Below are positions 1 through 7,986 of a DNA stretch of 13,338 bases, one piece after another. The DNA comes from Lachnospiraceae bacterium (GTDB lineage: Bacteria > Bacillota > Clostridia > Lachnospirales > Lachnospiraceae), in contig DNJW01000214.1 in assembly GCA_003488965.1 (NCBI GenBank), positions 1 through 13,338 on the forward strand, in the 5' to 3' direction. How positions within the stretch are numbered: position 1 is the stretch's first letter; every line of letters starts with the position of its first letter. The translations under genes were made by a program, and so were the position numbers. The notes under the pieces were generated by a model that ran no database searches, was not told where the DNA came from, and was given only the letters and a program-made list of their open reading frames with translations.

Positions 1-168
1 AATATTTTAAAGTTCTATTCTGAAAATATTTATTTCCGGCCCTTATCCTATAAAACAGATAAATTATCATTTACACATTGAAGATTTCTTTAATTCCATT
101 CCGTTATTCTTTACAAACCGGAACATAAATCAAACTTTCTGTGATTATCTGTTAATGGAGGAAAAATT

Positions 169-1191
169 ATGAAATACTTAACATTTGCTGTACCTTGTTA
201 CAATTCAGCCGCCTATATGGAAAGATGCATTGATTCTCTCTTAATTTTAAAAAATTATGTGGAAATTATTATAATAGACGATGGTTCTACCGACGAGACA
301 CCTGAAATTGCAGATAAATATGCATTTCAATATCCGGAAACAATCCGCGTTATCCACAAAGCAAACGGCGGACATGGTTCCGGGGTTAACACCGGACTTG
401 CCCAGGCTTCAGGCAGATATTTCAAAGTGGTAGATTCCGACGACTGGCTGGATGCCGCTTCCCTGCAAAAAGTCCTATTCCGTATAATGCATTGGGAAAA
501 AGAGAAAAAATGGGCGGATATGATTGTCTGCAATTATGTCTATGACCATTTATACGAAAACAGAAAAAAATCCATGTCTTATAAAAATGTTTTTAAAGAA
601 GGGCAGATGCTTACATGGAATGATATCGGTATTTTTTCCCCTTCTCAGTATCTTGTAATGCATTCTCTTATTTTCCGTACGGAAGTACTGAAAAAAAGCG
701 GCGTTACTTTACCGGAACATACTTTTTATGTAGATAACATTTTCGCCTATAAGCCTTTGCCCTATGTAGAAAAAATTTATTATATCAATACGGATTTATA
801 TCACTATTTCATTGGCAGGGAAGACCAGTCGGTAAATGAAGAAATTTTAAAACAAAGAATCGACCAGCAGATTTTTGTCACTAAAATAGTTGCCGGCTGT
901 GTGGATTTAAAAGAGGTAAAAGGAAAATATCCTAAGCTTGCCCGGTATATGACCAGAAATGTGTCCATCATGATGGCTATTTCTTCCATTCATCTACTTT
1001 TGATTGATTCGGACGAGGCATGGAAAAAAAGGGATGATTTATGGAATTATATAAAAACCCACAATAAAAACCTATATCATAAGCTCCGTTATACTACTTT
1101 AAGCAGTTTTACCAATCTACCCGGAAAAACCGGACGTTTTGTCACGGTAACCGGATACCGGGCAGCACGGAAAATATATCAGTTTAATTAA
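169..1191 (+). CDS. Family 2 glycosyltransferase (GT-A fold), 340 aa
   Basis: This is a GT2 enzyme that probably transfers a sugar from a nucleotide-sugar donor to an envelope polysaccharide or lipid acceptor at the inner face of the membrane. Seen in the sequence: the N-terminal nucleotide-binding strand with PCYN (9-12), DDGSTD (37-42) for the nucleotide, NGGHGSGVNTG (66-76), and the metal-binding DxD-type motif DSDDW (89-93). The acceptor half contains FYVDN (186-190), where the GT2 catalytic acid usually sits, and GREDQSVN (216-223), typical of this subgroup. There is no obvious membrane segment, so it should be soluble or peripherally attached. The start is well supported by TGGAGG at 156-161, 7 nt upstream. 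It leads a three-gene cassette with a papain-like protein and a multi-pass membrane protein, which suggests cell-surface work. The substrate cannot be told from sequence. Confidence 0.93.
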   Translation: MKYLTFAVPCYNSAAYMERCIDSLLILKNYVEIIIIDDGSTDETPEIADKYAFQYPETIRVIHKANGGHGSGVNTGLAQASGRYFKVVDSDDWLDAASLQKVLFRIMHWEKEKKWADMIVCNYVYDHLYENRKKSMSYKNVFKEGQMLTWNDIGIFSPSQYLVMHSLIFRTEVLKKSGVTLPEHTFYVDNIFAYKPLPYVEKIYYINTDLYHYFIGREDQSVNEEILKQRIDQQIFVTKIVAGCVDLKEVKGKYPKLARYMTRNVSIMMAISSIHLLLIDSDEAWKKRDDLWNYIKTHNKNLYHKLRYTTLSSFTNLPGKTGRFVTVTGYRAARKIYQFN

Positions 1192-1230
1192 CGGATTTGT
1201 GTTGCCGCAAAACATAGAAATGGAGATATT

Positions 1231-1824
1231 ATGCAGAAATTATATATTGCTTTAGTGGATACTCCGGGTATCTTTGCCTGGATAATACGCCGCGTTATCA
1301 AAATCAATTATATACATGTAGTACTTTCCCTTGATGAAAACTTTCAGGAAGCCTACAGCGTGGGAAGACGAAATCCATTTATTCCCTTTTTCGCCGGATT
1401 TGAAAAAGAAAATTTACACAAAATATACAAGGCATTCCCTACTGCCCGTTATAAAATATATTCTATTGCATGTACCGGACAGCAAAAGGAAGAAATTTCT
1501 TTCCGGCTGAAAAAATGTTACCAGAACCGGTTTTTATACCACTACTGTATTATTGGCCTTTTCTTTTTATTAATGGGAAAACCCTTTTATCAATATAACC
1601 ATTACACTTGTTCCTCTTTTATTGCCAGATTGCTGGAGGATAATCATGTTCTTTCCTTTTCCAAGCATTTTTCTTTGGTGACGCCGAAAGATTTTTATGA
1701 ATATGGATATGGCAATATTATTTATGAAGGAACATTACAGGAACTGTGCATACAGATAGATGCCCGCAGACTTATTTCGGAAACACCGGGGTATTGCTAT
1801 TCAGGAGCCGTTTATGAAATCTAA
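1231..1824 (+). CDS. Small protein, possible permuted NlpC/P60 (papain-like) fold, 197 aa
   Basis: I do not recognise a named gene. The layout resembles the circularly permuted NlpC/P60-type (YiiX/DUF830-like) proteins, in which a His comes before the Cys: IHVVLSLD (28-35, candidate His29) followed by HYTCSSFIARLL (124-135, candidate nucleophile Cys127), then a TPKDFYEYG segment (151-159). Such proteins are cysteine peptidases, amidases or acyltransferases acting on peptidoglycan or lipids, but the exact activity here is unknown. There is no signal peptide. A hydrophobic stretch at about 102-115 could be a buried helix or a membrane anchor. GGAG at 1222-1225 lies 5 nt before the ATG. The gene follows the glycosyltransferase by 39 bp, and its last 11 bp overlap the start of the next gene, so the three are probably co-transcribed. 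The fold assignment rests on motif order only and is tentative. Confidence 0.6.
   Translation: MQKLYIALVDTPGIFAWIIRRVIKINYIHVVLSLDENFQEAYSVGRRNPFIPFFAGFEKENLHKIYKAFPTARYKIYSIACTGQQKEEISFRLKKCYQNRFLYHYCIIGLFFLLMGKPFYQYNHYTCSSFIARLLEDNHVLSFSKHFSLVTPKDFYEYGYGNIIYEGTLQELCIQIDARRLISETPGYCYSGAVYEI
1803..1807 (+). promoter_or_regulatory. Shine-Dalgarno site fixing the start of the YbhN-like gene
   Basis: AGGAG lies 6 nt before the ATG at 1814, inside the 3' end of the preceding gene. It supports this ATG over the more upstream in-frame ATG at 1760, which lies 65 bp inside the preceding gene and has no comparable site. Confidence 0.75.
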
Positions 1825-2824
1825 ATCAGCTAAAATATTTGAAATTATTTTCTTTTTATCTATTATGCTTCTGACATTTTATACAATTTTCAGCCGAAAC
1901 GATTTGCCGGAAATCATTTTGGCTGTTAAAAAAATGAATCCTTTTTATTTTGTGTGTGCCGCTTTCTCGGCCCTTTTCTTTGTCTGTATGGAAGGATTTA
2001 TGATTTGGTATCTCCTTGGAATTACCGAAAAGAATGTCTCTCTTTTTCGGTGTTTTTCCTATTCCTTTATTGGATTTTTCTTTTCCGGTATTACCCCTTC
2101 CGCTACCGGAGGACAACCGGCCCAGCTGGCTGCCATGAAAAAAGACGGTATTTCTTTAGGCAGCTCCACTCTCGCCCTGATGACAGTGGCTGTTTTCTAC
2201 AAGTTAATACTTGCCCTTACCGGACTTGGTATACTCCTTTTATGGAAAAAAGGCTTATCATTATATCTGGGCAATTATATGCCCTTATACTATCTAGGTA
2301 TTTTTTTAAACAGTGCTCTCGTCGTTCTTCTTTTTTTGATTATGATACACGGTAACTGGATGGAAACTATTCTCCTGCAGGCAGAAAAGCTTTGTGTTAA
2401 AATCCATCTATGTAAACCATCGGAGCAAAGAAAAAAAACGTTCCGCCGTATCATTTCCGATTACCGGCAAACGCTTTATTTCTTATTAAAAAACAAGTCC
2501 AAAATTGTAGTAACCATTGTCTGCACTTTTTTTCAAAGATGCAGCCTTTTCCTGCTGACCTATTTTATCTACCTGGGATTCGGACTCTCCGGCCATAGTC
2601 CTTTACTTATTATGACATTACAAGCCTCCGTTTATATCGCCGTAGATATGCTTCCCCTTCCCGGTTCCCAAGGAATATCGGAACTCATCTACCTTTCCAT
2701 ATTCATCCCTATTTTTACTGATGTTTTCTTAACTCCCTCCATGTGTGTTACAAGAGGACTCAGCTTCTATTTTCTTTTAATCATAGGAGCCTGCGTAACC
2801 CTTTTCTATAGCCATAACAGATAA
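1814..2824 (+). CDS. YbhN / LPG-synthase transmembrane-domain family membrane protein, 336 aa
   Basis: This is a multi-pass inner-membrane protein of the UPF0104 / LPG_synthase_TM type, the flippase-like membrane half of lysylphosphatidylglycerol synthases. It has only the membrane part: the C-terminal aminoacyl-transfer domain of MprF is absent, so lysyl-lipid synthesis should not be assumed. Seen in the sequence: about eight hydrophobic segments, the hallmark SGITPSATGGQPAQ (91-104), and the second hallmark DMLPLPGSQGISE (278-290) with the conserved final Glu. The length of about 330 aa is normal for the stand-alone family. The ATG at 1814 is chosen because AGGAG sits 6 nt upstream. The gene overlaps the end of the preceding gene by 11 bp, suggesting translational coupling. 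Its 3' end overlaps the convergent antiporter gene by 19 bp. Homologues are thought to move lipids or lipid-linked intermediates; with a glycosyltransferase in the cassette, a role in glycolipid or polymer export is an inference. Confidence 0.85.
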   Translation: MKSKSAKIFEIIFFLSIMLLTFYTIFSRNDLPEIILAVKKMNPFYFVCAAFSALFFVCMEGFMIWYLLGITEKNVSLFRCFSYSFIGFFFSGITPSATGGQPAQLAAMKKDGISLGSSTLALMTVAVFYKLILALTGLGILLLWKKGLSLYLGNYMPLYYLGIFLNSALVVLLFLIMIHGNWMETILLQAEKLCVKIHLCKPSEQRKKTFRRIISDYRQTLYFLLKNKSKIVVTIVCTFFQRCSLFLLTYFIYLGFGLSGHSPLLIMTLQASVYIAVDMLPLPGSQGISELIYLSIFIPIFTDVFLTPSMCVTRGLSFYFLLIIGACVTLFYSHNR

Positions 2825-4965
2825 ATTAAAGTAATAATCAGTCCTGTACAAAACAAAAGCAGACCAAAGGATAAGCTTCTCCTTATAATAGTACTATTTT
2901 CCTGCCATTCCTCATGCTTCAATGCCAGTTTATGCTCGTAGTCTGCTCTATGAGGTTTCTTTTTCCAAAAAGTACGGTTCATAAAATACACAAAATTATC
3001 CATTCCCATTCCTGTCATATGTGTCAGATAAGTACCTTCTTCCAGTTCATGGGGAAGCTTGCTGTCCCTATAAATTGTCTTACGCAGCAGCACTATCAGG
3101 CTATCTGCTAAGCTGTCAAATATTCTGCATATAACAGCAAATATCATAGGAAAAATTTTCAGCATCAATGGACGGTAAACTGTATTTTCCAAATCCCAGT
3201 ATCTGTTCCAGCGGTTTACATATATATTTCCCTCCGCCTCTTTTTTCATCATCCATTTTCTTACCAGCACAAAATAAAGAATAACACCGATTATAATGGA
3301 AACCAGGCCGCCCTTTAAATTAGCCGCGCTGAAATATCTGACAGATTCCCCAAATTTTCCGGGGCTCATAAACCCTTCCCCAAAATCGGCAATAAAATCC
3401 ATCACTGCTTCGGGAAATAATCCCATCACTGGGAAAATCAACGAACTGGCTGTCAAAACAAAGGCGCTGGCCTTATTCATGTATTTTCCATTTAATTCGT
3501 CAAATTTCTCCTGCACTGCCGCATCGTTATTCTTTTCTATAAATAGCGCCACATATAATTTCAGCATATAAGCTACCGTACATCCGCCGCTGAATAAAAA
3601 AATCCATTCCACACCCTTCATCGCCCCTGCGGTTAATAATCCTACAGAAGAATATCCTGCATCCAATACCTCTATATACTCTACAATACTTTCATGAATC
3701 AAAGTCTTGCTCACATATCCGCTCCAAAGCGGAACTCCGCCAATACCCAATGCTCCCATAAGGAATATAAAATGGAGAAGCGGTTTTTTATGCCCGAATC
3801 CTTTTATTTCATTTAAATCCAGCTTGTGGATATTCATAAATACAACGCCTGCTGCCATAAATAATACTAACTTAAACAGAGAATGATTTACCATATGAAG
3901 CAGAGAACCTCTGACTGCCAGACCGTTTTCATTGCCTAACAATCCCTGCATACCGATTCCCACCAGTATAAAACCAATCTGGGATACAGAAGAGCAGGCC
4001 AGGGTTCTCTTTAAATTCACGGAAAATAAAGCCAATACTGCTCCCAGAAGCATAGTTGCCACACCTGTCAAAAGAATCAAAGTCCCCCATTTCTTATCAT
4101 ACAAAAAGATTTTGCAGCTCACCGCCAGTATACCGAAAATACCCGTTTTTGTCAGTATGCCGGATAAAAGAGCGCTAGCCGGGGCGGGAGCCGCCGGATG
4201 GGCTTTCGGAAGCCATATATGAAGAGGAAATGCTCCGGCTTTTGCACCAAATCCAAACAACATGCATATGCCCGCTATATACAATACTCTTCTTCCATGT
4301 TCTCCTTCTGCTCCCTTTTGTGCCATAATACTTTGGCACACCTCATACAGCTTTTCAATATCCAAAGTACCCGTTTCATGGTAAAGCAGAAAAAGACCCA
4401 TCAGCATCACAAGTCCGCCTACTACGGCTACTGCCAGATAAGTTTCTGCTGCACGAAGAGATTCTTCTTTTTCATCATGAGCTACCCATACATAAGAAGT
4501 AAAGGACATTATTTCAAAAAAGATAAACATCGTATATAAATCCGCTGACAGAAATACTCCCATAGTAGCCCCAAGCGTTACTAAAAGAAAAAAGTAATAT
4601 CTGTTGCGGTTTCTATAATGAATAAAATATTCCTTCGAAAATATTGTAGATGTCATCCACATAAAAGCTGCAATCAGTCCGTATAATACTCTGAAACCGT
4701 CAATTACAAAATACAGCCCCATTCCGCAGATTCCGGGAATATGACAAAAAGACGGATATCCGAACGAATTCGATATATCTTTACTTAACTGCCACGCAAT
4801 ATCATACATGAAAAATACATATAATATCATGAAAAATTCTACTATTGCAATCAAATTTACCAGATAATCTCTTGCCGTCTTATTTTTTCTTCCGGTTACA
4901 TAAGCTGCTATTGCTCCAGCCATAGGAAAAAAAACAAGACAAGGCAACATATAATTTTCTTCCAT
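2806..4965 (-). CDS. Large NuoL/MrpA-type proton-conducting subunit with C-terminal extension, 719 aa
   Basis: This is the last and largest of four ion-translocating subunits of the Mrp/Mbh-like antiporter, an integral membrane protein. Residues about 1-530 form the usual 14-helix antiporter domain. The key charged residues are in place: Glu151 (FFEIMS, TM5), Lys242 (FGAKAGAFPLH, TM7), Lys273 (LTKTG, TM8), His361/Lys365 (NHSLFK) and Lys420 (SGYVSK, TM12). The TM7-8 loop reads LPKAHPAAPAPASALLSG, as in Mbh/Hyf/NuoM-like relatives. A region of about 170 residues follows: a helix at 553-568, an amphipathic to hydrophobic stretch at about 590-632, a charged linker, and a terminal helix at 697-719. 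This may be the lateral HL-type helix plus its anchor seen in NuoL and MbhI. The MbhD and MbhE domains that MrpA carries at its C-terminus are not here but are separate genes upstream. GGGAGG lies 6 nt before the ATG, and the gap to the previous gene is 19 bp. Confidence 0.93.
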   Translation of the reverse strand: MEENYMLPCLVFFPMAGAIAAYVTGRKNKTARDYLVNLIAIVEFFMILYVFFMYDIAWQLSKDISNSFGYPSFCHIPGICGMGLYFVIDGFRVLYGLIAAFMWMTSTIFSKEYFIHYRNRNRYYFFLLVTLGATMGVFLSADLYTMFIFFEIMSFTSYVWVAHDEKEESLRAAETYLAVAVVGGLVMLMGLFLLYHETGTLDIEKLYEVCQSIMAQKGAEGEHGRRVLYIAGICMLFGFGAKAGAFPLHIWLPKAHPAAPAPASALLSGILTKTGIFGILAVSCKIFLYDKKWGTLILLTGVATMLLGAVLALFSVNLKRTLACSSVSQIGFILVGIGMQGLLGNENGLAVRGSLLHMVNHSLFKLVLFMAAGVVFMNIHKLDLNEIKGFGHKKPLLHFIFLMGALGIGGVPLWSGYVSKTLIHESIVEYIEVLDAGYSSVGLLTAGAMKGVEWIFLFSGGCTVAYMLKLYVALFIEKNNDAAVQEKFDELNGKYMNKASAFVLTASSLIFPVMGLFPEAVMDFIADFGEGFMSPGKFGESVRYFSAANLKGGLVSIIIGVILYFVLVRKWMMKKEAEGNIYVNRWNRYWDLENTVYRPLMLKIFPMIFAVICRIFDSLADSLIVLLRKTIYRDSKLPHELEEGTYLTHMTGMGMDNFVYFMNRTFWKKKPHRADYEHKLALKHEEWQENSTIIRRSLSFGLLLFCTGLIITLIYLLWL

Positions 4966-4984
4966 GACTAACCTCCCATTCTAT

Positions 4985-6469
4985 TTATGAAACATTATAA
5001 TAACCATTAGCCACATCCCGGAAAAAATTAACCAAAGGAGAGGAAAACAGTCCGAAACCAACAATTACGGCAGCAAATACAATAAGCGGCAGCAGCATCT
5101 TCCAATTCGGGTCAGAAAATTCTTTTACCGTACTTTCATCAAAACCTGCTGGAGGAAAAAAAGCTCTCACTACAATTGTCAGCATATAAATAGCTGTCAG
5201 AAGTGCCGAAACCAGCAGACAGCCTATACCGAAATAAGACATCGTATTTCCGCTTTCAACTGCCGCATATGCCAGATTCCATTTACTGATAAAACCCGCC
5301 AAACCCGGCACTCCCATAAGAGCCAGAGAAGCAACCGTAAATATCCCAAATACCCAAGGCATCTTCCGGCCAAGCCCGTCCAGCTCATGGACATAATGTT
5401 TCTTTGTCTGATGCATAATAGCTCCTGCACAGAAAAACGCACATATTTTCATAAATGCGTGAAACACCAAATGAGTTAACGCTCCTACCATCCCTATAGG
5501 CGTCATTATGGTTACACCAAAAAGAATATAGGATAAATTGCTGATTGTGGAATAAGCCAGCCTTCTTTTTAAATGTGTTTCTTTCACCGCACGGCTGCAT
5601 CCATATACAATCGTAAACATAACAATACCCATTGTTACATACTGTGCCCAGGTTCCTCTAAGAAAATCTGTTCCAAAACAATAGAAAGTAAGCCGGATTA
5701 TGGCAAAAGCTCCTGCCTTTACTACCGCTACTGCATGTAAAAGCGCCGTAACAGGAGTAGGCGCTACACCTGCCTGCGGAAGCCAGGAATTAAAGGGACA
5801 GACTGCTGCTTTTACACCAAAACCCATAAAAGCAATAACATAAATTAACAGCAGAATGTTTCCTCTATCCCCGATTTTTTCTAAATCCAATACGCCGCCA
5901 AGGATAAATTTTGTTGTATTCCCATAAACAATAATAAATATCATTCCGATAAAAGCAAAAGCCGCCCCGCCTAAAGAATAATACAAATATTTTCTGCTAG
6001 CCAATATAGCCTCTCTGGTAAGGGTATGCATGACCAAAGGAACAGTAACTAAAGTAAGAAGCTCATAAAAGAAATACATGGTCAGAATATTATCGGCCAA
6101 TGCAATACCAAGGGTAACACCATAAGTAATCGTATAAAACATAAAAAATACTTTTTCATGCTTTTCCTTCGTCATATATTCAAAAGAGAATAAAGTGGCA
6201 AGAGGCCAAAGAAAGGAAACCAGTCCGGCAAAAATCATACCCATTCCATCCATCCGGAAAGCAATAGTCAGATTCCCTGTAAACTTAACAAGAATAAAAC
6301 TGTCCGCCGGTCTATGATAAAGCAATGACCATACAAGCAGAGTATTTAACATCACCGCCAATTCCAGAAAAATTTCCATATACTTTCGTTTTTTAAAAGG
6401 AATAATAGGTATCAGCGCACCTGTAAATATGGGTATTAAAATTACAGCTATTAATAATATCTTATTCAT
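4985..6469 (-). CDS. Proton-conducting antiporter subunit (MrpA/NuoL-like channel loop), 494 aa
   Basis: This is the third of the four large antiporter-type subunits, with about 14 predicted membrane helices and the normal length for an MrpD/NuoM-sized protein. Residues needed for ion translocation are present: Glu136 (FFYELLTL, TM5), Lys220 (GVKAAVCPF, TM7), Lys251 (VVKAGAF, TM8), His337/Lys341 (FHAFMK) and Lys396 (GFISKW, TM12). The TM7-8 segment APTPVTALLHAVAVVKAG (236-253) is closer to the MrpA/NuoL signature (x-PTPVSA-x-LH) than to the MrpD/NuoM one, although the protein lacks any C-terminal MrpA extension. It is clearly a paralogue of the gene just upstream, with shared YFFYEL/YVFYEL, GGVLD, FLRGTW/FIRGTW and GFISKW blocks. 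The start is supported by GGGAGG 9 nt upstream; the gap from the preceding stop is 14 bp. It belongs to the same operon. Confidence 0.93.
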   Translation of the reverse strand: MNKILLIAVILIPIFTGALIPIIPFKKRKYMEIFLELAVMLNTLLVWSLLYHRPADSFILVKFTGNLTIAFRMDGMGMIFAGLVSFLWPLATLFSFEYMTKEKHEKVFFMFYTITYGVTLGIALADNILTMYFFYELLTLVTVPLVMHTLTREAILASRKYLYYSLGGAAFAFIGMIFIIVYGNTTKFILGGVLDLEKIGDRGNILLLIYVIAFMGFGVKAAVCPFNSWLPQAGVAPTPVTALLHAVAVVKAGAFAIIRLTFYCFGTDFLRGTWAQYVTMGIVMFTIVYGCSRAVKETHLKRRLAYSTISNLSYILFGVTIMTPIGMVGALTHLVFHAFMKICAFFCAGAIMHQTKKHYVHELDGLGRKMPWVFGIFTVASLALMGVPGLAGFISKWNLAYAAVESGNTMSYFGIGCLLVSALLTAIYMLTIVVRAFFPPAGFDESTVKEFSDPNWKMLLPLIVFAAVIVGFGLFSSPLVNFFRDVANGYYNVS

Positions 6470-6483
6470 GCTCCGATTCCTCC

Positions 6484-7965
6484 CTATAAAATCCCTGATA
6501 CAATACCGGAAATATATTCTATTAGCGGATTAGGCCAAATTCCGAATCCCACTGCCAGACCGGAAAGTATAACTATCGGTACAAGCATAGAAACAGATTC
6601 CTTTTTTTCCGGATATCCATAACTTTCACCCGGAAAAAATCCTTTCATTGTAAGAGGAAGCAGATATCCTGCGGTAAGTAAGGCGCTGATTAGTAAAATT
6701 ACCGGTCCCAGCCAATAAAAAACATTCATTCCCGAATCCAGAGCTCCTGATGCCAAATACCATTTGCTGATAAAACCGCTGGTAGGAGGAATACCAATTA
6801 ATGCTAATGATGCAAACGTAAAACACCACATTGTTATGGGCATTTCTCTGCCGATTCCCCTTAACTCATCTGTTCTTGTTTTTCCGGTTTGACGGATTAT
6901 CGCACCAGCAATAAGAAATAAAGCACATTTAATAAATGCATGAAATACCATATGGAGAATAGCGCCTTCCAAAGCAACAGGCTGCAGCAGGGCAAGCCCG
7001 AATAAAATATAGGAAACTTGGCTTACCGTGGAATAAGCCAGCCTTTTTTTCAGCATTTTTTCTCTATACGCCAGCATAGAGCCCATAAAAACCGTAATAA
7101 GCGTCAATATAAGCCAAACCTCCTGTACCCAGGTTCCGCGGATAAAATCCGCTCCGAACATATAATAAACCGTCCTTATCATACCGAGTACACCCCCCTT
7201 TACAATCACAGCGGACAGTACTGCGCTGGCCGGAGCCGGAGCCACCGGATGAGCCGTAGGAAGCCACGCATGGAGAGGAAACATACCCGCTTTCACACTG
7301 AACCCGATTATCATAATAAATGCAATGATTAATAATAAATTTTCATTCCCGGAAATCATAGCTTTATCCAGTACGCCTCCGGCTGTAAAAGTAAGAGTAT
7401 TTCCATAGCGGCAAAGAAAATATAAACCGAACAATGCCATGTAAGCCCCACAAAAAGAATAAAATAAGTACTTCAAAGCCGCCATTACTGACTCCCTGCT
7501 TCTTGTATGAATAACCAGAGGCATGGAAAGAAGAGTCATCAATTCATAAAATACATAAAAAGTAATCATATTTCCGGCAAATCCCAGACCGACTAAAATA
7601 CCGAATTCAATCAAATAAAAGCCATAAAACCTTTTTTCCCCCTCTCCTCTTTTTTCATGATGGGATTCCATATAGAAAAAAGAGAAAAAACCGGCTAAAA
7701 TCCAAACAGCTGCCACTACAATTACAAACAGCAACCCTATGTTATCAGGCTTTAAATAAATCGGAAGAGTAACCGCAAAACGAAATAAAATTACAGCCTC
7801 TCCGTCTATATGGAATAAGGCATAGACTGCGGAAATACCTGTTATCAATAGAGCTGTCCCGGTTATTCCTATTAAAATATTCCTATTTTCAGGTTCCTTC
7901 ATTACCAGCAGAAAAAAACCGGCAGCAATTGGAAAAAGGATTGGAAATAACATTGTATAAATCAT
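6484..7965 (-). CDS. Proton-conducting antiporter subunit (MrpD/NuoM-like), 493 aa
   Basis: This is the second of the four large antiporter-type membrane subunits. It has about 14 predicted helices and intact charged residues: Glu141 (VFYELMTLL, TM5), Lys225 (FSVKAGMFPLHAW, TM7), Lys256 (VIVKGG, TM8), His342/Lys346 (FHAFIK) and Lys401 (GFISKW, TM12). The loop LPTAHPVAPAPASAVLS (235-251) is the common MrpD/NuoM/Mbh type. It aligns by eye along its whole length with the next gene downstream and looks like a tandem duplicate that has diverged mainly in this loop. Its role is to carry one proton or cation translocation half-channel in the antiporter array. AGAGG lies 5 nt before the ATG, and the gap from the previous gene is 21 bp. 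It is longer-range related to complex I subunits, but no redox subunits accompany it here. Confidence 0.93.
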   Translation of the reverse strand: MIYTMLFPILFPIAAGFFLLVMKEPENRNILIGITGTALLITGISAVYALFHIDGEAVILFRFAVTLPIYLKPDNIGLLFVIVVAAVWILAGFFSFFYMESHHEKRGEGEKRFYGFYLIEFGILVGLGFAGNMITFYVFYELMTLLSMPLVIHTRSRESVMAALKYLFYSFCGAYMALFGLYFLCRYGNTLTFTAGGVLDKAMISGNENLLLIIAFIMIIGFSVKAGMFPLHAWLPTAHPVAPAPASAVLSAVIVKGGVLGMIRTVYYMFGADFIRGTWVQEVWLILTLITVFMGSMLAYREKMLKKRLAYSTVSQVSYILFGLALLQPVALEGAILHMVFHAFIKCALFLIAGAIIRQTGKTRTDELRGIGREMPITMWCFTFASLALIGIPPTSGFISKWYLASGALDSGMNVFYWLGPVILLISALLTAGYLLPLTMKGFFPGESYGYPEKKESVSMLVPIVILSGLAVGFGIWPNPLIEYISGIVSGIL

Positions 7966-7986
7966 ATCTACCTCTTTTCTGCAGCA

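Noticed and set aside
1..30. Inverted repeat AATATTTT...AAAATATT at the window start
   Set aside because: The arms are only A and T with a 14-nt loop in AT-rich DNA, so chance is a good explanation; the element may also be cut by the window edge.
43..115. Promoter boxes such as TATAAA (49-54) and TTTACA (70-75, 110-115) before the glycosyltransferase
   Set aside because: No -35/-10 pair with acceptable spacing could be matched; AT-rich DNA yields such hexamers often.
1760..1813. YbhN-like protein starting at 1760
   Set aside because: The ATG at 1814 has AGGAG 6 nt upstream, and the protein then begins in the usual way with a short basic stretch before the first helix.
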